Shown here one piece after another: positions 46,716 to 55,502 of a stretch of DNA of 64,000 bases (positions are counted from its first letter, which is position 1; every line of letters starts with the position of its first letter). Location of the stretch: contig NZ_JNAR01000017.1 of the NCBI RefSeq assembly GCF_000760095.1, forward strand, positions 62,001 to 126,000, in the 5' to 3' direction. The notes beneath the pieces are model-generated. The model had not been told where the DNA came from. It ran no database searches and saw nothing but the letters and a program-made list of their open reading frames with translations. Position numbers and translations under genes: made by a program. The stretch is from Prochlorococcus marinus str. MIT 9401 (GTDB lineage Bacteria; Cyanobacteriota; Cyanobacteriia; PCC-6307; Cyanobiaceae).

Positions 46716-47069
46716 ATGTCTAATCATCTTGATCCCTTGTCTAATCCATTAAACATAGAAACTATTCAAGAAATTGATAATCTTGATCTACCTATAATGC
46801 AGAAACACCATTTAAGAATACTCGCTCATTGCCTTCAGATTTTAAAAAGTATCAATGTAGATAATAGTTTGGAAAATCAAAATAAAAATCTCTTGAGAGA
46901 ATGGTGTGATAACCAATCCAAAAAGTTTGATGATAAAAAATTTAGTGATCTTTTTTATGAGCAGTTAGAGTCTACTTCGAAAAAATTAAGTACTTTTTCA
47001 AAAAAAATAGGTAAAAGTATTGAGGATTTAGAGATAGATGATTTGGTACTTCTAATTGAACAACGTTGA
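46716..47069 (+). CDS. conserved hypothetical protein divergent from sufBCDS
   Basis: The 117-residue helical protein opens MSNHLDPLSNPLNIETIQEI and is rich in Leu, Lys and Asp. It contains two cysteines (in AHCLQIL and REWCDNQ). There is no helix-turn-helix or four-cysteine cluster like SufR, which holds this position in other cyanobacteria. Its function is unknown. The divergent spacing of 95 bases suggests a shared control region with the suf operon. Confidence 0.65.
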   Translation: MSNHLDPLSNPLNIETIQEIDNLDLPIMQKHHLRILAHCLQILKSINVDNSLENQNKNLLREWCDNQSKKFDDKKFSDLFYEQLESTSKKLSTFSKKIGKSIEDLEIDDLVLLIEQR

Positions 47070-47357
47070 ATTCTCTCTTTTTTAAGTGATCCCGAAGAAA
47101 AAATATATTTTTGTTGAGTCGTTAACAAATTCAGGTAATAAAATTTAAAAAAAAAGAAAATTAATTTACATTTCATAAAGATCTGAAAATCAATTAATTG
47201 CTTTGATACCAACTGTTTTGAAGAGAAATATCAATTTTCAGAATTTTTGAGTAGTCAGAGGATCCTGACGACAGGCCAAAAAGACACACAATTCCAAAAA
47301 AAAAAGAACATACTGATCCCAAACAAAAACGGAGAATTTAAAGTGGCTGATGGGATC
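47070..47357 (+). other. leader region before the DUF4912 gene
   Basis: The frame of the next gene is open back to a TTG at 47247, but codon use there is unlike the neighbours, including CTG and ACG codons that are rare in the window, and a run of ten A. A hairpin GTCAG-AGGATC-CTGAC lies at 47255-47270. I read this as a transcribed leader rather than coding sequence, with modest confidence. Confidence 0.4.
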
Positions 47358-48443
47358 ATGAATAAAGATCAATTACTCTCACTAACCCTCAGACAATTAC
47401 GTCAAGAAGCAAGTAAACTTTCGGTTCCGCTATACAGTCGCAAAACAAAAGCTGTTTTAGTTGATTTAATACTCAAATATCAAGAAAAATCTACAAAAAA
47501 AACATACACGACACCACCTGAGTCAAAATTCGAAGGAACTTCTGAGTCCAATAATTACAACAGTAGTGAAGAAGTTAAAACAAATGTAGTTTTCCTACCC
47601 CGAGATCCAGATTGGGCTTATGTTTTTTGGCAAATTTCTGATGCAGATAGAGAAAAAGCACAATCTTTGGGAGCTAGTAAATTATGTTTACGATTATTTG
47701 ATGCATCTGGTTCTAAAGAAAGCAACTTTAATCAAGGAACCTTAAGGGAGATAGCCGTTGATAGTTACAGTACCGAGTGGTACTTGCCAATCCCACTTGC
47801 TGATAGAGATTATAAAGTTGAATTAGGTTACAAATATGGTTTCAACTGGATGTCATTGGCATTTTCTTCGATAAGCCATGTTCCTGGGTCTCATCCCTCT
47901 GAGCAAATTCTTGATAAATTTGTACCTTTTAATTTAGATTCTACTTCTGAGTCAATCCCAGATATTTCTAATCCTGTTGTTTCAGAACAAAATGGTATGC
48001 ATGAAAGGTTATACCAAGCAGCAACTAACATTCCTCTCAGAAGAAAAGTGGGTTCTGAAGAGTTCATGGAAAATTTAAATTCAGCAAATTCCAATAATAA
48101 TCTTACAGACTCAGGTGCTGGTAAATGGTCTTCAGGCTTAAATGATTCCGGGAGCGGAATTGTTAAAAATAGATCTTTTTGGCTCGTTGCTGATGCTGAA
48201 TTAATTGTTTATGGAGCTACAGAGCCTTCTGCAAAACTGACAATAGGTGGAGAGGATGTACCTCTTGCCGCAGATGGTACTTTTAGAATTCAAGTTCCAT
48301 TTAGAGACGGGACTCAAAAATATGATATTAAAGCTATTGATGTATCTGGTGAGCAAGAAAAAAGTATTTCAATGAAATTTGATAGAACTACACCACTTGA
48401 CGATACTAATGAAAAAGATAATGCTGAGACTGAATGGTTTTAA
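47358..48443 (+). CDS. DUF4912 domain protein with Rho/SAP-like N-terminus
   Basis: The N-terminal 40 residues (LSLTLRQLRQEASKLSVPLY followed by SRKTKAVLVDLI) form a Rho_N/SAP-like helical motif often linked to nucleic-acid binding. The next part (FLPRDPDWAYVFWQISDADRE) is typical of DUF4912, which is found in cyanobacteria and spore formers. A second beta-rich segment (FWLVADAELIVYGATEPSAK onward) resembles an Ig-like fold. The function is unknown. I use ATG 47358, giving 361 aa; GTG 47343 behind GGAG and the far TTG 47247 are alternatives. Confidence 0.78.
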   Translation: MNKDQLLSLTLRQLRQEASKLSVPLYSRKTKAVLVDLILKYQEKSTKKTYTTPPESKFEGTSESNNYNSSEEVKTNVVFLPRDPDWAYVFWQISDADREKAQSLGASKLCLRLFDASGSKESNFNQGTLREIAVDSYSTEWYLPIPLADRDYKVELGYKYGFNWMSLAFSSISHVPGSHPSEQILDKFVPFNLDSTSESIPDISNPVVSEQNGMHERLYQAATNIPLRRKVGSEEFMENLNSANSNNNLTDSGAGKWSSGLNDSGSGIVKNRSFWLVADAELIVYGATEPSAKLTIGGEDVPLAADGTFRIQVPFRDGTQKYDIKAIDVSGEQEKSISMKFDRTTPLDDTNEKDNAETEWF

Positions 48444-48455
48444 TAGATAAAACTG

Positions 48456-48626
48456 ATGCTGAAAAAAATTGTAGCTTTTACTCCATTGTTTGGGGCATTA
48501 ACTTTTCCGCTAATAGTTCCAATTACAATTTCTAAATTTGGTGTTAACTATGGAATTCTTAGTGCATTATTAATTTCTTCATTATGGTTTATCGCTATGT
48601 TAAGAACTTCCGAAATGCCTCATTAA
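48456..48626 (+). CDS. small membrane protein (56 aa)
   Basis: An ATG frame encodes 56 residues with two hydrophobic helices (VAFTPLFGALTFPLIVPITI and ILSALLISSLWFIAML) joined by a short SKFGVNYG loop. It starts 12 bases after the DUF4912 stop, so it is probably co-transcribed. No family is recognised. The strong two-helix pattern makes chance unlikely. Confidence 0.65.
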   Translation: MLKKIVAFTPLFGALTFPLIVPITISKFGVNYGILSALLISSLWFIAMLRTSEMPH

Positions 48627-48658
48627 TTTAGTTAGATTTTTGGAAGTTTCTTAAGAAT

Positions 48659-50296
48659 ATGAATCAAGTTAGTGTAATTAATATTAATTCTCCTTTTCTA
48701 GATCAAAAACCAGGTACCTCTGGATTAAGAAAAAGTACTTTAAAGTTTCAGGAAGAACATTATCTAGAAATTTTTATTGAAGCAATCCTCCAATCGTTAG
48801 AAGATTTAAAAGGTTCAACATTAGTAGTTGGTGGTGATGGCAGATATGGCAATATTGAAGCAATAAAAAAAATTGTCCAAATATGCATTGCTCATAAAGT
48901 TCAAAAGATTATTGTTCCAAAATACGGTTTATTATCTACTCCTGCGGCATCAAATTTAATTAGAAAAGAAAATGCAATTGGTGGAATTATTCTTTCTGCA
49001 AGCCATAATCCTGGTGGGATTGATGGCGACTTTGGAGTGAAATTGAATATCTCTAATGGTGGCCCTGCTCCTGAGATAATTACTAATAAGATTTTTAAGG
49101 CTTCACAATTACTCACTAGTTATAAAATTTGTAAAATCCAATTACCTGATTTTAGTGAATATGGAATTTATTCTTACGACGAAACTACTTTAGAAATTAT
49201 TGATGGATTAACAGATTATTCTAATTTGATGGAGAAAATTTTTGATTTTGATCAAATTAGTGATTTTTTAAAAAAAGACTTCTCGTTAATCTTTGATGCA
49301 ATGAATGCGGTTACAGGCCCATATGCAAATAATATTTTTGTTGAAAAAATGGGTCTTGTACCTGATTGTGTCATGAATGGTAACCCATTAAAAGATTTTG
49401 GAGGTTTACACCCTGATCCTAATCTTACTTACGCATCCCATTTGGCTGATTTGTTATTAAATAAAAAATCTTATAGTTTTGGTGCTGCATGCGATGGAGA
49501 TGGAGATAGGAATATGATTTTAGGAAGTGGATGTTTTGTAAATCCTAGTGATAGCCTTGCAGTTATCACTGCTAATACAAAATGTGTCCCTGGTTATAAA
49601 GATGGTATTACAGGTGTGGCACGATCCATGCCAACCAGCTCAGCTGTTGATAATGTTGCTCGAGCATTAAATATACCTTGTTTCGAGACACCTACTGGCT
49701 GGAAGTTTTTTGGAAATCTTTTAGATTCTAATTTAATTACTTTATGTGGAGAAGAAAGTTTCGGAACAGGCAGTAATCATGTTAGAGAGAAAGATGGGCT
49801 GTGGGCAGTTTTGTATTGGTTACAAGTTTTAGCTGAGAAAAAATGTTCGGTAAGTGATTTGATGCAGAATCATTGGAAACAATTTGGTAGGAATTATTAT
49901 TCAAGACATGATTATGAGGCAATTCCCTCAAATATTGCTAATCAAATCTTCGGTAATCTAACTTCTATGCTCGAAAATTTAAAAGGAAATAGTTTTGCTG
50001 GGCATTTAGTTAAAGTTGCAGATAACTTTTCATATTTAGATCCCGTTGATAATTCTATAAGTGAAAATCAAGGTTTAAGATTGGTCCTTGATGATAATTC
50101 GCGAGTAATTGTGCGCCTTTCTGGAACTGGAACTAAAGGTGCAACATTAAGACTTTACTTTGAGAAATTTTTCGATCCTCAACAGAATCTTTCGTTAAAT
50201 CCTCAGATCGCTTTGAAACCTCTAATAGATGATTTAGATACTTTATTGAATATTTCAAAACTTACTCAAATGGAAACTCCTACAGTAATTACATAG
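48659..50296 (+). CDS. pgm: phosphoglucomutase (alpha-D-glucose)
   Basis: The enzyme interconverts glucose 1-phosphate and glucose 6-phosphate for glycogen and sugar-nucleotide synthesis. The catalytic phosphoserine is in ILSASHNPGG (about 115-120), the metal loop is CDGDGDRN, and the sugar-binding loop is CGEESFGTGSNHVREKDG. The length of 545 matches the eukaryote-like PGM family with GTSGLRK at the N-terminus. Confidence 0.95.
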   Translation: MNQVSVININSPFLDQKPGTSGLRKSTLKFQEEHYLEIFIEAILQSLEDLKGSTLVVGGDGRYGNIEAIKKIVQICIAHKVQKIIVPKYGLLSTPAASNLIRKENAIGGIILSASHNPGGIDGDFGVKLNISNGGPAPEIITNKIFKASQLLTSYKICKIQLPDFSEYGIYSYDETTLEIIDGLTDYSNLMEKIFDFDQISDFLKKDFSLIFDAMNAVTGPYANNIFVEKMGLVPDCVMNGNPLKDFGGLHPDPNLTYASHLADLLLNKKSYSFGAACDGDGDRNMILGSGCFVNPSDSLAVITANTKCVPGYKDGITGVARSMPTSSAVDNVARALNIPCFETPTGWKFFGNLLDSNLITLCGEESFGTGSNHVREKDGLWAVLYWLQVLAEKKCSVSDLMQNHWKQFGRNYYSRHDYEAIPSNIANQIFGNLTSMLENLKGNSFAGHLVKVADNFSYLDPVDNSISENQGLRLVLDDNSRVIVRLSGTGTKGATLRLYFEKFFDPQQNLSLNPQIALKPLIDDLDTLLNISKLTQMETPTVIT

Positions 50297-50329
50297 AATT
50301 GAAAGTAATGATTTTTTGATTTTATTTAT

Positions 50330-51619
50330 ATGCATTCAGAAAATTTATTTACTAATTATTCTCAAATAGAAAATAATGCTCCTTTGGCAGATAAATTAAG
50401 ACCAAAGAATTTGGAGGATTTTTTTGGTCAACAACCAATCCTGAATGAGAATTCGCTTTTAAGAAGTGCAATATTAAACGATAAGATTAGTAATTTTATT
50501 TTTTCTGGCCCGCCGGGTGTTGGAAAAACTACTCTAATTGAAATTATTTCTTTTAATACGCGGTCAAAATTAATTAAGTTAAATGCAGTATTTTCAAGTG
50601 TCAAAGAATTAAGAAATGAAATCGCTAATGCAAAAGATAGATTAATCAATTCAAAAAGAAAAACAATTTTATTTATCGATGAGGTTCATAGATTTACATC
50701 AGTTCAGCAAGATGCTTTATTACCTTCAATAGAAAATGGAACTATAACTTTTATTGGTGCTACAACTGAAAACCCTTTCTTTGCTGTTAATAAGGCGCTT
50801 GTTAGTAGGTCTCGTATTTTTACATTACTTCCTTTGGCAGAAAATGATTTGCAGAAAATAATACAAAAAGTCATCACTCACTATTCAAAACAAAAAGATT
50901 CAAAAAAGGTTTATTTAACTCAAGATGCTATAAGTCATTTAATTAAATATTCTGGCGGAGATGCAAGGACATTAATCAATGCGCTAGAGATGGCCATAGA
51001 AACAACTGCTGAAAATAATGCTAAAGAAATCGCCATTAATCTCTCAATAGCAGAGGATGCACTACAAAAGAAAAATATTGTTTACGATAAAAATGGTCAA
51101 AATCATTACGATGTAATAAGTGCCTTCATCAAGTCCATTAGAGGTTCTGATCCAGATGCAACTTTATTCTGGCTTGCGAATATGGTGGAGGCTGGTGAAG
51201 ATCCAAATTTTATTTTTAGAAGACTACTTATATCTGCCAGTGAAGATATTGGAATAGCAGATCCTAATGCCATAGTAGTTGTACAATCCTGTTGTGATGC
51301 TTTTGATAGAGTTGGTTTTCCAGAAGGATTATATTTTTTAACGCAAGCTTCTTTATATTTAGCTATTTCTCCAAAAAGTAATAGTACGAAAAGTATTTTT
51401 AAAGCAATTGAAAAAATCAAATCTACAAATGTTTTTGATGTTCCACTTCATTTAAAAAATAATTCCAATAGTTATGTCAATCCTCATAATTATCCAGATA
51501 ATTGGGTCGTACAAGAATATCTTCCTAAATCTTTAAGAGGTTTAAAAATATGGGAACCAAATAATAATGGATGGGAAAAAACTCAATATGAAGAACTGCT
51601 TAGAAGAAAAAAAAATTAA
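50330..51619 (+). CDS. rarA: RarA/MgsA-like AAA+ ATPase
   Basis: This replication-associated recombination ATPase acts at stalled forks. The sequence starts PLADKLRPKNLEDFFGQQPIL, with Walker A SGPPGVGKTTLI, Walker B TILFIDEVHRF and sensor FIGATTENPFFAVNKALVSRS, then the MgsA C-terminal domain (SFIKSIRGSDPDATLFWLA in part). At 429 residues it lacks the C-terminal SAM-methyltransferase fusion seen in some cyanobacteria. It ends with a 4-base overlap of the convergent phosphopantetheinyl transferase gene. Confidence 0.92.
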   Translation: MHSENLFTNYSQIENNAPLADKLRPKNLEDFFGQQPILNENSLLRSAILNDKISNFIFSGPPGVGKTTLIEIISFNTRSKLIKLNAVFSSVKELRNEIANAKDRLINSKRKTILFIDEVHRFTSVQQDALLPSIENGTITFIGATTENPFFAVNKALVSRSRIFTLLPLAENDLQKIIQKVITHYSKQKDSKKVYLTQDAISHLIKYSGGDARTLINALEMAIETTAENNAKEIAINLSIAEDALQKKNIVYDKNGQNHYDVISAFIKSIRGSDPDATLFWLANMVEAGEDPNFIFRRLLISASEDIGIADPNAIVVVQSCCDAFDRVGFPEGLYFLTQASLYLAISPKSNSTKSIFKAIEKIKSTNVFDVPLHLKNNSNSYVNPHNYPDNWVVQEYLPKSLRGLKIWEPNNNGWEKTQYEELLRRKKN

Positions 51620-52272
51620 AAATTTTTCGAACAGCAAATAATCTCAGGATTAAAAGAAGTTTTTTCTTCGTAGGCTAAAGCTATAGTCCAATTATGGAAG
51701 TTTATCTGTGAATAATTTAAATGTATATTTTTCTTCTTGTGAATTAACTCTTTTGGCTTTTCAAAAAATTGCCAATATTGAATGTCGTTAGCTATTTTTC
51801 CATGATCCCATTTTATAGCCGCTTCAACAGCACACCATTGATTTAATATCATATTTTTTGTTAAATAATTATTATGGTTTGATTTATTGGTATGAAAAAA
51901 ATATTTTTTTGCAAATTTTGTATGGTTAAAATCTCTATCTGTTCTCTCAATATCAATCCCTATTTTGCCTTTATGCCAGACTATAATGATGGCATCCTTG
52001 CAATGACTTAAACTGATATTACCCATACCTGAAGGTAAACTTGGAGGTTTTCCAGGTTGAGCATTAATTGGAATTTCTAGGGGGTCTAAATCAAAAAGTG
52101 TTGAAAGTGATTGTCGTAAATAAGCTCTTGTTTCTAAGAAAATCTTTGATCTTGAATTTGTTAGTTTTTTTGCAGTTTTAATTTCTTCTATAGTTGCGAC
52201 ATCTTGCACACCTTTAATCTCATAAAACCAAATTTTTGGTATTTTATATTCATACTCATTTAATAATTTCAA
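51616..52272 (-). CDS. 4'-phosphopantetheinyl transferase (Sfp/HetI type)
   Basis: The enzyme attaches phosphopantetheine from CoA to carrier proteins. The 218-residue protein shows GKPPSLPSGMGNISLSHCKD, the magnesium-binding IGIDIERTDRDF, and WCAVEAAIKW, which corresponds to the W-x-x-K-E-A motif (here W-C-A-V-E-A). The only family-consistent start is a TTG at 52272, whose first base is also the A of the bcp ATG on the other strand. In picocyanobacteria it probably serves fatty-acid ACP. Confidence 0.87.
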   Translation of the reverse strand: MKLLNEYEYKIPKIWFYEIKGVQDVATIEEIKTAKKLTNSRSKIFLETRAYLRQSLSTLFDLDPLEIPINAQPGKPPSLPSGMGNISLSHCKDAIIIVWHKGKIGIDIERTDRDFNHTKFAKKYFFHTNKSNHNNYLTKNMILNQWCAVEAAIKWDHGKIANDIQYWQFFEKPKELIHKKKNIHLNYSQINFHNWTIALAYEEKTSFNPEIICCSKNF

Positions 52273-52739
52273 TGGCTCTTAAGGTTGGCGACAAAGCACC
52301 AGAATTTAAATTAAAAGATTCTTTTGAGAAAGAAGTTTCTCTTAGTGATTTTAAAGGTAAAAGAATAATACTATATTTTTATCCAAAAGATAATACTCCT
52401 GGATGTACTAAAGAAGCATGTAATTTTAAAGAGAATTGGGATTTACTCCAAAAAAATAATATTGTTGTCCTCGGTATTAGTAAAGATAATGCATCCTCTC
52501 ATCAGAAGTTTATAGAAAAATTTAATTTACCTTTTATTCTTTTAACTGATCCTGAACCTTTTAAAGTTTCTTCTGATTACGATAGTTATGGACTGAAAAA
52601 ATTCATGGGAAAAGAATATATGGGAATGATGAGAAATACTTTTTTAATTGATACTGAAGGTAACATCGAAAAAATTTACTTAAAGGTAAAAGCTGCAATA
52701 ATGGCTGATCATATAATTGCAGACCTTGGGTTAAGCTAA
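52272..52739 (+). CDS. bcp: peroxiredoxin, Bcp/PrxQ type
   Basis: This thiol peroxidase reduces hydroperoxides using thioredoxin. It starts MALKVGDKAPEFKLKD at ATG 52272, giving 155 aa. The peroxidatic and resolving cysteines lie in DNTPGCTKEACNFKENW (C-x4-C), the PrxQ arrangement. Thirteen codons of open frame lie upstream but do not fit the family start. The 3' end overlaps coaX by 9 bases. Confidence 0.95.
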   Translation: MALKVGDKAPEFKLKDSFEKEVSLSDFKGKRIILYFYPKDNTPGCTKEACNFKENWDLLQKNNIVVLGISKDNASSHQKFIEKFNLPFILLTDPEPFKVSSDYDSYGLKKFMGKEYMGMMRNTFLIDTEGNIEKIYLKVKAAIMADHIIADLGLS

Positions 52740-53426
52740 TTTTTTTATGGACAAGTGGTGAATAATCATCCCCTCCATAACTAAATTAGGAGCTTTGATA
52801 ATATTTTCTTTTTTAGTTTTTAGAGATTTTGTGATTAATTGAGAGTCTCCTCCACAGATTATTAAAATATCCTTTTCGGGATTAAATAAACTATTAATTA
52901 CGCTAGTAATAGAGTTGATTACTCCTTTTAAGATTGCATCTTCTGTATTAATTAAAAAATCTTTGAGCGGAATATCATATTTTTTGGGAACTTTAAGATT
53001 TTTTGTATTTTGTTCCATTGATTTTAATTGTGTTAGAAAACCTGGAATAAGTTGACCTCCAATAATAGACCCATTTGAATTTAATTTTGTTATTGAAAAT
53101 ATTGTTCCAAAATCTGCAATTAGCAAATCTTTTTTGCAAGGGTTTTCAATAATTTTTAAAGCGGCAATAGAGGCAAGAGCTCTATCAACTCCAAAATAAT
53201 CAGGAAGATTTGATAATTGGATATCTTTAGTTTTTATTTCATTTTCTTTTTTCAGCAAAAAATTTGGTAATTTTCCTACGGAAGCCCAAATTAATTGATC
53301 AAGATCTATATTTTCGGGAACTTCTTGCTCTTTATTGGTATGGAAGAATTTAGATTGATATTTAGAATATTTAGCCCAATGAAGCCTACTATTGCCTACT
53401 AATAGAAAATTTATATCTGAGACCAT
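52731..53426 (-). CDS. coaX: type III pantothenate kinase
   Basis: CoaX phosphorylates pantothenate at the start of CoA synthesis. The 231-residue protein shows an ASKHA fold: LLVGNSRLHWAKYSK at the N-terminus (phosphate loop), IADFGTIFSITKL with the catalytic aspartate, GGQLIPGFLTQL, and ILIICGGDSQLI. It lacks some canonical type III residues, as cyanobacterial forms often do. It follows cysH by 15 bases on the same strand. Confidence 0.85.
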   Translation of the reverse strand: MVSDINFLLVGNSRLHWAKYSKYQSKFFHTNKEQEVPENIDLDQLIWASVGKLPNFLLKKENEIKTKDIQLSNLPDYFGVDRALASIAALKIIENPCKKDLLIADFGTIFSITKLNSNGSIIGGQLIPGFLTQLKSMEQNTKNLKVPKKYDIPLKDFLINTEDAILKGVINSITSVINSLFNPEKDILIICGGDSQLITKSLKTKKENIIKAPNLVMEGMIIHHLSIKKLA

Positions 53427-53441
53427 TATTCTATGATCAAT

Positions 53442-54164
53442 TTAATTATTAGTATGTATTCCACATTCTTGTTTAATCCCCCCAAATCTTGTATCTCTGC
53501 CTTTTGTTTCAGTACCATCGGGACTGCTTGAATGCCAATCTCCTACGGAAGAATAACCTTTGATAAAAAGTGGATGGGCAGGTAAATTATTCTCTTCCAT
53601 ATAATAAAAAATATCTTTATTTGTCCAATTTAATAAAGGTCTTAAAGATAGTCTTTGACGAATTAGGTCTATGAATTTCATTTTGTTTCTATTTTCTGTT
53701 TGACTAGATCTAACACCGCTTGCCCAGCAGAAAATATCATATTTTTCTAGACCATTTTCTAAAGGTTTTATCTTTCTCAATTCATGATACTTATCTAAAT
53801 CACTCTCTTTTTTTGTTTCCCATAGTTTTCCGTATTTGGCCTCCATTCTTGCTGGAGATAATTCACTTTGCAGAACTTCAACTTCTAAAGATAAATTATC
53901 GATAAGCTTTTCAGCGTAATGGTATGTTTCTGGAGGAAGGTAACCTGTATCTATCCAAAATATTTTGATTTTTTTTTGTAGAGATAATTTACTGACCATA
54001 TCTAAGAGGACTGATGACTGTATGCCAAAACTTGTTGTAATAGCAAATTGATTATCAAACTTTTCATAACCCCAAGTAAGCATCCCTTGAGGTTTCATAT
54101 CTACAAGCTCTTGATTATATTTCTTCAAGTTAGTTTGAATATCTTTGTGGATCTTTTCAATCAT
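53442..54164 (-). CDS. cysH: phosphoadenylyl-sulfate (PAPS) reductase
   Basis: The enzyme reduces PAPS to sulfite with thioredoxin in sulfate assimilation. The PP-loop-like TTSFGIQSSVLLDMV and IFWIDTGYLPPETY, RLSLRPLLNWTNKDI and the C-terminal catalytic KQECGIHTN are all seen. The CC and CxxC iron-sulfur ligands of APS reductases are absent, so PAPS is the expected substrate. It is probably the first gene of a cysH-coaX unit and is divergent from the NDH-2 gene. Confidence 0.93.
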   Translation of the reverse strand: MIEKIHKDIQTNLKKYNQELVDMKPQGMLTWGYEKFDNQFAITTSFGIQSSVLLDMVSKLSLQKKIKIFWIDTGYLPPETYHYAEKLIDNLSLEVEVLQSELSPARMEAKYGKLWETKKESDLDKYHELRKIKPLENGLEKYDIFCWASGVRSSQTENRNKMKFIDLIRQRLSLRPLLNWTNKDIFYYMEENNLPAHPLFIKGYSSVGDWHSSSPDGTETKGRDTRFGGIKQECGIHTNN

Positions 54165-54259
54165 TCTTCAGTTTATTTAGGAGTTTAATTTTATTTCGCT
54201 CAATTTAAAAATTATTCGTATAGTTTAATAATACATTTACGCATAACAATATCTCTCTA

Positions 54260-55453
54260 ATGAAATCGATACAAAAACCAATAGTAATAGTTGGAGCAGG
54301 TTTTGCAGGTATGACATTTGCTTTGAATTTAAAGGATCTTAATCCTTCTTTACCCATTCTTGTGGTTGATTCTGAAACTAACTTTATTTTTAAACCTTTA
54401 ATGTACGAAGTTTTAAGTAAAGAAATAAGAAGTTGGGAAGCCGCCCCAAAATTTGCAAATATTTTTTCTGATGCCGGTATAACTTTTTTAAGAAATTGTT
54501 TAACCAAGATTTCCTTTAAAGAAAATATTCTTGAATTTAGTGACGAATTAAAATTAAGCTATCAGTATCTCGTTCTTTGTACAGGATCTATTCCAAATAG
54601 TTTTTTTATAAAAGGTGTACATGAAAATTGTTATTTTTTTAATGATTTGAATGATTTAAATAAATTAAATTCTTTTTTAAAAAAATCACAAGATACTGCG
54701 TTGCATAAAAAGTTATTCATAGTTGGAGGTGGTCCCTCTGGCATCGAGTTAGCATGCAAAATTAAAGATATATTTACAGACCAATTTGAAATTAATGTAA
54801 TAGAAAAATCAAACGAAATCTTAAATAAAAACAAAATTTTCAATAGAGAACAAGCAGAGAAGGCGTTAGAAAAAAGAAAAATCAACGTTCTTTTGAATTC
54901 CACAGTTAAAGAAGTCTCAGAAACTAAGATTAGTATTTCTAGCGAGGTTGGAATAACTTCCTTGGATAAGGATATTGTTATTTGGACAGCAGGTGTTAAA
55001 CCTAATTTGTCCTATTTGGAAACTGATGAAATAACAAAAAAATTTGGAAGAATTTTAGTTGATAATAATTTTCAAATAGAAAACTATAAAAACTGTTTTG
55101 CTATTGGCGATATTTCACTTATTGAAGGAATGGAAGATTTACCTATAACAGCTCAAGTTGCTATGCAGGAAGGGAATCATCTGGCTAAAAATCTAGAACT
55201 ATTAATTCAAGGAAAGGATCCTTTACCTTTTGAATTCCAAGACAATGGTGAAATGATTAGCTTAGGAATAGGCGAAGCTTCAATTTCTGGGCTTGGTATT
55301 ACGTTATGTGGAAAATTAGCTTTTGAGACAAGAAGACTTATATATAATTCCAAGTTGCCTGATATTTCAGAACGCTTAAAATCTGCATCTTCATGGATAT
55401 TCCAAAAAAAATCTATTTTTAAAAGGTTTCTTAAAAAAGATAATTCAATTTAA
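54260..55453 (+). CDS. ndh: type II NAD(P)H dehydrogenase (NDH-2)
   Basis: This single-subunit flavoprotein passes electrons from NAD(P)H to plastoquinone. The FAD motif IVIVGAGFAGMTFALNL is at 8-24 and the NAD motif FIVGGGPSGIELACKI at about 156-171, followed by VIWTAGVKPN and NCFAIGDISLIEG. A C-terminal amphipathic membrane-binding region closes it (397 aa). A related role as carotenoid or sulfide quinone oxidoreductase is less likely because no sulfide-specific cysteines are seen. Confidence 0.88.
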   Translation: MKSIQKPIVIVGAGFAGMTFALNLKDLNPSLPILVVDSETNFIFKPLMYEVLSKEIRSWEAAPKFANIFSDAGITFLRNCLTKISFKENILEFSDELKLSYQYLVLCTGSIPNSFFIKGVHENCYFFNDLNDLNKLNSFLKKSQDTALHKKLFIVGGGPSGIELACKIKDIFTDQFEINVIEKSNEILNKNKIFNREQAEKALEKRKINVLLNSTVKEVSETKISISSEVGITSLDKDIVIWTAGVKPNLSYLETDEITKKFGRILVDNNFQIENYKNCFAIGDISLIEGMEDLPITAQVAMQEGNHLAKNLELLIQGKDPLPFEFQDNGEMISLGIGEASISGLGITLCGKLAFETRRLIYNSKLPDISERLKSASSWIFQKKSIFKRFLKKDNSI

Positions 55454-55502
55454 ACTTTTTTGAGATATTGTTTTTGGGTATATTGAGCTAAATAAGTTTC
55501 AT

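Noticed and set aside
46955-47212. Minus-strand 85-codon frame near the 117-aa gene
   Set aside because: It partly overlaps the better-supported plus gene and shows no coherent protein pattern.
51106-51420. 104-codon frame opposite rarA
   Set aside because: It is entirely antisense to a well-supported ATPase and has low-information composition.
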